This document shows, piece after piece, positions 26,191 through 33,641 of a stretch of DNA of 64,000 bases. The DNA lies in contig DAKJ01000018.1 in NCBI GenBank assembly GCA_002496565.1, positions 517,772 to 581,771 on the forward strand, written 5' to 3'. Within the stretch, counting starts at the first letter, position 1. Each line of letters begins with the position of its first letter. The DNA comes from Methanosarcina sp. UBA289 (GTDB lineage Archaea; Halobacteriota; Methanosarcinia; Methanosarcinales; Methanosarcinaceae). A model generated the notes under the pieces. The model saw only the letters and a list, made by a program, of their open reading frames with translations, had not been told where the DNA came from and did no database searches. Made by a program: the position numbers and the translations under genes.

Positions 26191-27354
26191 GTGTGTCAAT
26201 TAAACAAAAGCGATAATAAAGGAGCCAAATACGGTACAGACCGTTTAAAGTATTCTTTCGCGGTCAGTTTTACTGCGGCAGTTATCACTGGTTTAATCTT
26301 ATTTTTTCTTGTAGGACAGGGGGATTCTTCTTCAGCTCGCCTGGCAATCACCGCGTTTATTGTCATAGTAGGTACAGCACTGACTTTTTTCATCCTGTGG
26401 ACTGGTAGAGTCAACCTTTTCCGCATGGTAACTTTTGTTGTAATGGATGGTTTAATTTTCACTATAGCACTCTCTCTGGAACATGAAGTGCATAGGGGCA
26501 GCATTCTGCTGACCGATCAAATCCTGAACAGTACTAGCGCTCCCATCTGTCCGATCACTATCCCGTTCGTAGCGGTACCATACTTTACCGAGGGAAAAAT
26601 GGTCTTTCCATCCCCGGTCTCATCTCTGTTTGCCGTTCTCTTTATGTGGCTTGGTCTTGTACTTATCCTGGGACGAGGGTGGTGCGGCTGGATATGTTTC
26701 TTCGGATGGATGGATCAGTTTTCCGCATCTCTATTAAAGAAGCCTATCATACCTCTTGAAAACCCGCCAAAATGGACAAAGCTGTTTCCTTATGCATTGA
26801 TGCTGTTCCTGGTCCTGGTCAGTGCTGTCTTTCTGATACCTGTCTTCTGTGCTTTCATGTGCCCACTCCGGATAATATATGATCCGCCTGGCGTGACGAC
26901 TACTTTCCAGTGGATTACAGCATTGATATTCGTGACTGGTGGACTAATTTTCCTAGTGATAGGCCCGTTGCTCACAAAGAAAAGGTTGTTCTGTAGCTTT
27001 ATATGTCCACTTATGCCTGCCAATACTATAATTGGGGTCATCAATCCGTTTAAGGTAAAAATCGACACAGGCCTCTGCAAAAAATGTGGCTTGTGCGTAA
27101 AAAGTTGTGAGCTGTTCGCGATTACCAAAGAATCGCTTGCGAAGGGAAAAACGACAATCGAGTGTGCCAAGTGCGGAAAGTGCATGGATAAATGTCCTGC
27201 AGGTGCGATCGATTACAAGCTGATGTTTACTGACCAGAGAATTAGATTATGTTTTATTCCGCTGGCAGTTATCTTTAACTTGCTTATTGTGTCAGGCTTC
27301 ATATGGATGATTGTACACTACCTGATGACCGGTGAGATAGGGAGTTTCGGATAA
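26191..27354 (+). CDS. Membrane-bound NapH-like polyferredoxin
   Basis: 387 residues, GTG start behind GAGGT. Several membrane helices surround two cysteine motifs facing the same side: GRGWCGWICFFGW (about 163) and CSFICPL (about 272). They are followed by two ferredoxin-type 4Fe-4S motifs, CKKCGLCVKSC and CAKCGKCMDKCP (about 300-345), then a final helix. NapH/CcoG/NosR-type membrane ferredoxins have this plan and move electrons across or along the membrane. The acceptor cannot be read from sequence. It is followed by a 36-residue membrane peptide and a DsbD/TauE-like protein in one operon. Confidence 0.85.
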   Translation: MCQLNKSDNKGAKYGTDRLKYSFAVSFTAAVITGLILFFLVGQGDSSSARLAITAFIVIVGTALTFFILWTGRVNLFRMVTFVVMDGLIFTIALSLEHEVHRGSILLTDQILNSTSAPICPITIPFVAVPYFTEGKMVFPSPVSSLFAVLFMWLGLVLILGRGWCGWICFFGWMDQFSASLLKKPIIPLENPPKWTKLFPYALMLFLVLVSAVFLIPVFCAFMCPLRIIYDPPGVTTTFQWITALIFVTGGLIFLVIGPLLTKKRLFCSFICPLMPANTIIGVINPFKVKIDTGLCKKCGLCVKSCELFAITKESLAKGKTTIECAKCGKCMDKCPAGAIDYKLMFTDQRIRLCFIPLAVIFNLLIVSGFIWMIVHYLMTGEIGSFG

Positions 27355-27380
27355 TTGCATTTAATTATTGACTGGTAATA

Positions 27381-27491
27381 ATGGAAGTTTCTGAAATGGC
27401 TATTGACAAAAAGAATATCAGGATATGGGTAATGTATCTGTACACGGTCCTCATCGTTGTCGCTGGTTTTGCATTGCTGGCGAAGTCATGA
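27381..27491 (+). CDS. 36-residue single-helix membrane peptide
   Basis: ATG to TGA, encoding MEVSEMAIDKKN followed by one hydrophobic helix (about residues 13-33) and a short end. It lies 26 bases after the polyferredoxin stop and ends ten bases before the next gene, all in one direction. The hydrophobic profile and operon position suggest a small subunit of the membrane redox complex. Confidence 0.55.
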   Translation: MEVSEMAIDKKNIRIWVMYLYTVLIVVAGFALLAKS

Positions 27492-27501
27492 GCGGTGGTT
27501 A

Positions 27502-28110
27502 ATGATCATAGAGGCGATTTCCCAGGGCATGCTGCTAGGACTGTCCACGGGCATTTTCTGCCTGGTCACCTGCGCCCCTGTATATGTGCCATTTGTCCTA
27601 TCGGAAGATCGAAAGCTGCGGCAGAATATACTATCCATTGGAGAGCTTGCAATGGGTAGACTAATTGCCTACCTATTTTTCGGCTTGATCCTGGGAATTC
27701 TCGGCAAGCAGATAGACGGTCCATGGCTCAACAGAGCCGTAGGGACTGCTATGATTATGCTGTCCATCTTGATGCTAACCTTCGTGGTGGTAAAAAAATG
27801 GCCTCATTTCGGGTTGTGCAAGCTGAGTAAAAAATACGTGAATTATCCTGCTTTCTTTGGCTTCTTGACAGGAATCAATGTGTGTCCTCCATTCCTTCTG
27901 GCGATGTCCGCAGCTCTGTCTTATACCAATGTTACAGGCAGCATACTGCTATTTGGAGGATTTTTTATTGGAACCTCATATTATCTCATATTGCTGGTGC
28001 CACTGGGCCTCGCAGCTAAAGTGGAAAGTATCAGGCAGATCGGCCTGATTACATCAGTAATGTCAGGAGTAATGTTTTTCGCACTGGGACTGAGGTACTT
28101 GTTATTATGA
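27502..28110 (+). CDS. DsbD/CcdA- and TauE/SafE-like membrane protein
   Basis: 202 residues from MIIEAISQG, with GGTGG eight bases upstream. A longer upstream frame would run through the preceding small gene. It has about six membrane helices in two related halves. The cysteine-proline pairs LVTCAPVYVPF (about residue 22) and INVCPPFLLA (about 132) match the redox cysteines of CcdA/DsbD transporters, although databases often file such proteins under sulfite exporters. The likely role is passing reducing power across the membrane to extracytoplasmic thiols. It is the third gene of the redox cassette. Confidence 0.8.
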   Translation: MIIEAISQGMLLGLSTGIFCLVTCAPVYVPFVLSEDRKLRQNILSIGELAMGRLIAYLFFGLILGILGKQIDGPWLNRAVGTAMIMLSILMLTFVVVKKWPHFGLCKLSKKYVNYPAFFGFLTGINVCPPFLLAMSAALSYTNVTGSILLFGGFFIGTSYYLILLVPLGLAAKVESIRQIGLITSVMSGVMFFALGLRYLLL

Positions 28111-28435
28111 GAATAAATCTGGTTAAGTGACTTTTTGAGCTTCCGATTTTACAGAACGTTTGTAATTACTCTATCTATATCTCCTATGTTTTTGAAATGA
28201 GATTTTCCAAAGCAAAAGCTGCGCGTACTCTGGTAAAGCTGCAGCTATGTTAAAGCTCTTTACTCCAGAATAAACAGAAAAACAGAGGGGAGGTAGAAAA
28301 TGTAAAGCTCTACAGAAAGAGGGCAAGCATATCAGAAGAGAAGAGAGCGAAAACAGTTTACGCAGGTGAATCTGAAGTAAGAAAAGAATTGAAAATGACT
28401 TTCAAAGACTATTTAGAAAAAGGTAAAGAATTAAG
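28111..28435. other. Intergenic stretch, no supported gene
   Basis: About 325 bases between the redox cassette and tRNA-Arg. No reading frame with a ribosome site, no repeat and no clear terminator were found. Confidence 0.4.
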
Positions 28436-28510
28436 CGGGCTCGAAGGGATTTGAACCCCCGACGTCTGGGTTAGAAGCCCAGCGCTATATCCTGGCTAAG
28501 CCACGAGCCC
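28436..28510 (-). tRNA. tRNA-Arg (anticodon TCT)
   Basis: 75-base cloverleaf. Acceptor GGGCTCG pairs with CGAGCCC, the anticodon stem CTGGG/CCCAG encloses CTTCTAA, and the T loop GGTTCAAATCC is standard. CCA is not encoded. It is clearly related to the tRNA-Arg(CCT) at 20508 but differs in most stems. Confidence 0.93.
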
Positions 28511-28861
28511 TTTTTGCTTTTTCTACTGCGGAATACGAAATGCGCGTTTTAGCATAAAAGCTTTTTGTATGGATACGTTAATTGGGGCTGTAAAAGCCTT
28601 AAAATGTTTGAATAGAAGCGGAATTGTAATATATATTTAGTATATACTCACTTACTCGGCATTTTACTTAGGAATTTGCCAGTATGGAAACTTCCCTGAG
28701 GCTTTGAGTATTTAAAACCCCGCGCAGAGCTTACATACTGTCAATGAGTGAAAAAAGTAAATGGTTTATAGGGTTTGTGTATTAAAACCACATTTAATTG
28801 ACATTCTCAAGAAAATAGGTAAACCCTATAAAGTAGTAAGATTGCAGAGGATTGTTCGCAA
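28511..28861. other. Intergenic region with tRNA and ilvE promoters
   Basis: About 350 bases between divergently read tRNA-Arg and ilvE. TATA-like runs (TAATATATATTTAGTATATA near 28628-28647) are present. No reading frame was supported. Confidence 0.4.
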
Positions 28862-29740
28862 ATGAGTGAGTTACTGATCTACTTGGATGGGAAGTTTGTT
28901 CCCAAATCCGAAGCCAAAGTTTCGGTCTATGACCATGGTTTCCTCTATGGCGATGGTGTTTTTGAAGGCATAAGAGCATACAATGGACGTGTTTTTAAGT
29001 TAAAAGAGCATGTTGATAGGCTTTATGACTCAGCAAAGGCAATTGCAATGGATATCCCCCTTACAAAGGAAGAGATGAGTGAAGCAATACTTGAAACCCT
29101 GAGGAAAAATAACCTCAAAGATGCATATATCCGTCCGGTTGTTTCGAGGGGAGTTGGAGATCTAGGGCTTGATCCCCGCAGCTGTGAGAAGCCCTGCGTT
29201 GTTGTCATAGCCCAGGGTTGGGGAGCCATGTATGGTGATCTGTATGAAGTCGGGCTCAAAGCCGTCAGTGTCTGTGTCCGGAGAAATGCCCCTGATGCCA
29301 TATCCCCGAATATCAAGTCCCTGAACTACCTGAACAATATCCTGGCAAAGATAGAAGCCAATGAGAAAGGAGGAGACGAAGCCATTTTCCTTGATCAGAA
29401 TGGTTTTGTCTGTGAGGGCTCAGGAGATAATATTTTCATAGTCAAGAACAACAAGGTTCTTACTCCCCATACAATCAGCAACTTAAAAGGGGTTACCAGA
29501 GCCACAGCCATCGAACTTCTGAATGAGATGGGATGTCCCACCATTGAAGCAAATCTCGGCCTGTTTGACCTTTATACAGCCGATGAGATTTTCGTCACAG
29601 GTACCGCCGCTGAAGCTGCCCCAATAACCAAACTTGATGGAAGAATCATAGGTACAGGCAAGCCCGGGCCCATGACAATGAAGATGGTTGAAGCCTTTGA
29701 GAAAATAACCAAGAGCACAGGCACCCCAATTTATGATTAA
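28862..29740 (+). CDS. ilvE: Branched-chain amino acid aminotransferase
   Basis: 292 residues, fold type IV PLP enzyme. The PLP lysine is Lys152 in PNIKSLNYLNN. The cofactor-binding EGSGDNIF near 180 and the SNLKGVTRA phosphate loop near 203 are also present. The opening YLDGKFVPKSEAKVSVYDHG is typical of IlvE. It carries the last step of Val, Leu and Ile synthesis. A terminator hairpin follows at 29781. It is a single-gene unit, with no ilv genes around it. Confidence 0.95.
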   Translation: MSELLIYLDGKFVPKSEAKVSVYDHGFLYGDGVFEGIRAYNGRVFKLKEHVDRLYDSAKAIAMDIPLTKEEMSEAILETLRKNNLKDAYIRPVVSRGVGDLGLDPRSCEKPCVVVIAQGWGAMYGDLYEVGLKAVSVCVRRNAPDAISPNIKSLNYLNNILAKIEANEKGGDEAIFLDQNGFVCEGSGDNIFIVKNNKVLTPHTISNLKGVTRATAIELLNEMGCPTIEANLGLFDLYTADEIFVTGTAAEAAPITKLDGRIIGTGKPGPMTMKMVEAFEKITKSTGTPIYD

Positions 29741-30167
29741 AAGGGCAGCCTGAAAAATGAAAGAAACAAAAAAATATAAAATCATGCGAGAATTTTCTCG
29801 CCATGATTCTTTTTTATCAGTTTTTTAGGATTGAAATTTCCATTTGGAACTTCATTTTAAACTCCTTTTGAAATCCCTTTTAAAATCACTTTTGAACTTC
29901 ATTTTGTAATCCTTTTTGTACTTTTGTTTTGAATTTTCCTTAGCTCCTCCCATTTAAGTTTCCACTAACAGATTCCTTTCATGCAGTCTTTGAAAAATGA
30001 TTTCTTCCAGGCTGGTCTCTCTGTGATGGCCTTTCTTGAAAAGGGGCGCCTTTGCGTTAACTGCTTGCAATATATTCCCTCAAAGGGAAAAATAAGTATA
30101 AAACAGGTCAGGTAATGCTATTAAACTAAAAACCCATCTGAAAGCCGTAGGTCAGGATTTGATATTT
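29741..30167. other. Spacer with ilvE terminator and T-rich degenerate repeat
   Basis: About 430 bases. After the terminator at 29781-29816, 29845-29940 contains a loose repeat of CTTTTGAA-like units of about 16-18 bases (T-rich, GC-poor). The moeA ribosome region ends the gap. No gene is supported. Confidence 0.45.
29781..29816 (+). terminator. ilvE intrinsic terminator
   Basis: Stem ATCAT-GCGAGA (29781-29791) pairs with TCTCGC-C-ATGAT (29796-29807) around a four-base loop, followed by TCTTTTTT. It lies about 40 bases after the ilvE stop. Confidence 0.75.
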
Positions 30168-32096
30168 ATGAAGCGCAAAGAGTTTAGGAAACTTATCTCA
30201 GTGGATAAGGCTCGAGAAATAATAAACAGTTTGCAGGTGCTTCCCAGAAAGGAAGCCTCTCCCCTTGAAAGCGCGTACGGTAAAATCCTTGCAGAGGATA
30301 TCATTACCGAAATTAATGTCCCTCCTTTTCCAAGGGCTGTAATGGATGGTTATGCAGTCAGGGCAGAAGATACGTATGCCTGCAGCGAAACCGAACCTGT
30401 AGAATTCAGGCTGCTTGGAAACATCCCTGCAGGCTCGGATGCAAAATTTAAGGTTTCGGCAGGGGAAGCCGTTGAAATCGCTACAGGAGCCCCGATTCCA
30501 GAAGGCGCTAACGCAGTGGTCATGGTTGAGTACAGCTCTGAAGAAGGTGGAACCGTAGCGATTTACAGGCCTGTAACTGTGGGAGAAAATATCATGAAAG
30601 CCGGTTCGGACATCCGGAAGGGAGAACGTGTGCTCAGGGCAGGACGGAAGCTTGGGACCAGAGAAATCGGAGTGCTTGCTTCTATCGGAAAAAAGGATGT
30701 TCCTGTCCTTAAATTAAAAGTTGGAATAATCTCAACAGGAGACGAGCTTGTGCGTCCCGGAGAAAAACTTACCTCCGGAAAGATATACGACGCAAACTCT
30801 TATACATTATATGCCGGCATACATGAATGCGGAGCTTTCCCCCTGCTTTACGGGATTGTAGAAGATAACGAGGCAGCCATGAAAGAGGCACTTGAAACTG
30901 CGGTTTCGGAATGTGTCCTGATTCTGACTTCTGGGAGTACGTCATCAGGGGCCGGAGACGTGATGTACAGGCTCATAGATGAAATAGGAGAAACTCTTGC
31001 CCATGGCATAAATATAAAACCTGGAAAACCTGTGGTTATTGGAATAATAAAAGGCGTTCCCATAATAGGGCTGCCCGGAAACCCTACATCTGCATTAATG
31101 ATTTTTAACGAATTCGTTATCCCCCTACTCAGAAAAGCCCTTGGAGAAGATAAAGAACTCAAAAAAATGGAAAAAGGAATTATGGGCACCTGTTTCCGTT
31201 CAGAAGGACGACAGCAGCTTCTTCCTGTAGGCCTGATCCGGGGAAAGGTTTATCCTGCAGATAGAGGCTCAGGTGCCATAACCTCTCTTTCCGGAGCAGA
31301 TGGCTTTATTGAAATCCCGTCCAGTACAGAGTTTATTGAAGCGGGAACCCCTGTAGAAGTGACCATTTTCGGCGAGGTTGAAAAACCTGACCTCCTGATA
31401 GCAGGCGGCTCCTGTCCTGGCCTTGACCTGCTTGAAGATCTCAGCGGACTTCGTTTCAGAACCCTTTACACAAGCTCAAGCGGGGGCTTCAGCGCAATTG
31501 CCGCAAATACGGCAGATATTGCAGGCGTGAATATGCCTTCACGAGATTCAAGAGGACAGGATGGAATCCTGTATAATATCCCTACAATTGAGAATATGGG
31601 ACTTTCAGGCGTTGTCCTTGTGAAAGGGTACAGGCGGGAAGTAGGGCTTCTTGTCAGGCAGAATAGACCGATTTCCGGGCTTTCGGACCTCCCGGGAAAA
31701 AACCTGATTAACCGGAACCTGGGTTCAGGCACAAGAGCTCTTTTAGACCTGAAAATTGAAGAATTTGTAGCTGGAAAGGTAATTAGTAAGAAGGAGTTTA
31801 CGGATTCAATTTCCGGATATGACTCAGGAGTAAAATCGGAAGTAGCTGTCTGTGAGGCAGTCGCCTCAGGAAAGGCTGAGGTAGGCATAGGAAAGAAAGC
31901 CTGTACCGAAAAGAATGGTCTCCAATTTATAAAATTTGCAGAGGAAGAGTATGATTTCCTAATAAGAAAGGAAATTATGGAAACTCCTGAAGTCCGCAGG
32001 TTTCTGGAAATTCTTAATTCCGCAGAATTCGCTTCAAAGCTTTCCGACGGGCTACACGTGTATGAGAGGACAGGAGAAATAATCTTCTTTGAATAA
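30168..32096 (+). CDS. moeA: MoeA-type molybdopterin molybdotransferase fused to a periplasmic-binding-like domain
   Basis: 642 residues from the ATG at 30168. The first 400 or so form MoeA: AVMDGYAVRAEDT near 48, EIATGAPIPEGANAVV near 103, the MPT-binding core ISTGDELVRPGEKL near 187, and TSGSTSSGAGD near 260. This enzyme inserts molybdate or tungstate into the pterin cofactor. Residues about 415-640 form a second domain of the PBP-like type (DLLIAGGSCPGLDLLEDL..., LINRNLGSGTRALLDLKI...). This fused form is common in archaea and bacteria; the extra domain probably senses the anion. An upstream TTG (30159) is a less likely start. Confidence 0.9.
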   Translation: MKRKEFRKLISVDKAREIINSLQVLPRKEASPLESAYGKILAEDIITEINVPPFPRAVMDGYAVRAEDTYACSETEPVEFRLLGNIPAGSDAKFKVSAGEAVEIATGAPIPEGANAVVMVEYSSEEGGTVAIYRPVTVGENIMKAGSDIRKGERVLRAGRKLGTREIGVLASIGKKDVPVLKLKVGIISTGDELVRPGEKLTSGKIYDANSYTLYAGIHECGAFPLLYGIVEDNEAAMKEALETAVSECVLILTSGSTSSGAGDVMYRLIDEIGETLAHGINIKPGKPVVIGIIKGVPIIGLPGNPTSALMIFNEFVIPLLRKALGEDKELKKMEKGIMGTCFRSEGRQQLLPVGLIRGKVYPADRGSGAITSLSGADGFIEIPSSTEFIEAGTPVEVTIFGEVEKPDLLIAGGSCPGLDLLEDLSGLRFRTLYTSSSGGFSAIAANTADIAGVNMPSRDSRGQDGILYNIPTIENMGLSGVVLVKGYRREVGLLVRQNRPISGLSDLPGKNLINRNLGSGTRALLDLKIEEFVAGKVISKKEFTDSISGYDSGVKSEVAVCEAVASGKAEVGIGKKACTEKNGLQFIKFAEEEYDFLIRKEIMETPEVRRFLEILNSAEFASKLSDGLHVYERTGEIIFFE

Positions 32097-32487
32097 AAAT
32101 TAGTATTTCGAATAGGAGAGAAAACCCCTTTGAGATAGTTTCTCCCTTGAATAAGAGAGTTAAATAAAAGAGACACTCTTTTTGAAGGAGAGGTTCTTCT
32201 TTAAACAAGCTTCTGGTGATGAAATTTTCACCGGCAGCAGTTTTCGATAAACTTTAAGTATTATTATAATTATTATGAGATATAAATATTCTGAGTAGCC
32301 CTATTATTAAGAACCAGTAAATAAAACCATTCCATAGGTATATATATTTCATTCAACTATTCAGGATAAAATATCCAGATACGGATCTCTTTTGGATCAA
32401 AAAGGCTTGTAGAAACCGTTTGGACGCGGTTTCTTTTTCCTATAATATGAAAATCATTTCTTTAGTCCCGAAATCGGCAGGTTCCAG
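32097..32487. other. Spacer upstream of the DRG GTPase gene
   Basis: About 390 bases. It includes AT-rich promoter DNA (TATA-like TATATATTTC near 32338) and the hairpin listed at 32411-32438. No reading frame is supported. Confidence 0.45.
32411..32438 (+). terminator. Hairpin plus T run in the leader of the DRG gene
   Basis: AGAAACCG (32411-32418) and CGGTTTCT (32427-32434) form a perfect eight-base stem with an eight-base loop, followed by TTTT. It reads like an intrinsic terminator, yet lies about 50 bases before the start of the gene at 32488. It may be an attenuator or the end of an upstream transcript. Confidence 0.5.
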
Positions 32488-33582
32488 ATGAGCAGCATAC
32501 AGGAGCAAATACAGGAAGTCGAAGACGAACTTCGAAAGACCGTGTACAATAAGGCAACTTCCCACCATATAGGCCGCCTCAAAGCCAAGTTAGCCCGCCT
32601 GCGAGACGAGGTGGAAAAGAAAGCCTCGGCAAAAGGAGGAGGGGATGGGTACTCGGTCAGAAAATCAGGAGATGGAACCGTAACCCTTGTAGGTTTTCCA
32701 TCAGTAGGAAAATCTACGCTTCTGAACAAAATCACGGGTGCCAAGTCCGCAGTGGCAGCATATGAGTTTACTACCCTTACAGTTGTGCCAGGCGTAATGG
32801 AATATAAAGGGGCAACAATCCAGTTCCTTGACGTCCCGGGACTTGTAAAAGGCGCATCTTCGGGGCGTGGGCGCGGGAAGGAAGTCATATCAGTTATCAG
32901 GAACTCTGATATGGTTATATTTTTGCTTGATGTCTTCCAGCCCAAGCACTACGAAGTACTCATGGACGAACTCTATCAGGCTGGTATTCGCATAGACCAG
33001 GAGCCCCCTGATGTTGTAATCAAGAAGAAAGAGAGGGGTGGGATAGAGATCAACTCAACCATTGATCTTGACCTGGATGAAGAAACTATCAAGGCTGTGC
33101 TGGATGAGTACAAGATCCATAACGCCAGCGTACTTATAAGGGAAAACATAACGGTTGATCAGCTTATTGACATTGTCCTGAACAACCGCAGTTATGTAAG
33201 GTCTCTTATCGCTGTTAACAAGGTTGACCTGGCCTATCCCCAGTTGATTGAAGACTGTAGAGAGCTATACCCGAACTCGATCTTTATTTCAGCCCATGAA
33301 GGCATTAATATCGAGACTCTCAAAGATGCTATCTATGACAGATTGGGTTTCATTCGAGTCTACTTAAAACCACAAGGTCAGCCCGCAGACATGGAAGAAC
33401 CCCTGATAGTGATGAGCGGAACCAACATAGGTCAGATTTGTGACCGTCTACACAGGGATTTTCGAAGGAAATTCCGCTATGCCCAGATATGGGGTACATC
33501 TGCAAAACATCCAGGACAGAGAGTAGGTATAGACCATAGAATGCAGGACCAAGATATCCTTACAATTATCATCCAAAAGTAA
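32488..33582 (+). CDS. DRG-family OBG GTPase with TGS domain
   Basis: 364 residues. An N-terminal helical region (about 1-50) precedes the G domain with GFPSVGKS at 69-76 and DVPGLVKGA at 115-123. NKVD lies near 251, and the C-terminal TGS domain covers about 290-364. This is the archaeal form of developmentally regulated GTP-binding proteins, which act on ribosomes or translation. It is one of two genes that overlap nothing and is transcribed alone. The leader hairpin at 32411 could control it. Confidence 0.93.
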   Translation: MSSIQEQIQEVEDELRKTVYNKATSHHIGRLKAKLARLRDEVEKKASAKGGGDGYSVRKSGDGTVTLVGFPSVGKSTLLNKITGAKSAVAAYEFTTLTVVPGVMEYKGATIQFLDVPGLVKGASSGRGRGKEVISVIRNSDMVIFLLDVFQPKHYEVLMDELYQAGIRIDQEPPDVVIKKKERGGIEINSTIDLDLDEETIKAVLDEYKIHNASVLIRENITVDQLIDIVLNNRSYVRSLIAVNKVDLAYPQLIEDCRELYPNSIFISAHEGINIETLKDAIYDRLGFIRVYLKPQGQPADMEEPLIVMSGTNIGQICDRLHRDFRRKFRYAQIWGTSAKHPGQRVGIDHRMQDQDILTIIIQK

Positions 33583-33589
33583 AAAAGCA

Positions 33590-33636
33590 GAGAGGCGAAA
33601 GAGAAAGATTAGATCCTTTCGCATCTCAGATTTTTT
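33590..33636. terminator. Bidirectional terminator between convergent genes
   Basis: GAGAGGCGAAAG (33590-33601) pairs imperfectly with CTTTCGCATCTC (33616-33627) and is followed by a T run. It separates the DRG gene from the convergent fusion gene at 33642. Confidence 0.65.
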
Positions 33637-33641
33637 CTAAT

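Noticed and set aside
29845..29940. CRISPR-like repeat downstream of ilvE
   Set aside because: The T-rich units vary in sequence and length and lack unique spacers; loose low-complexity repeat, not a CRISPR array.
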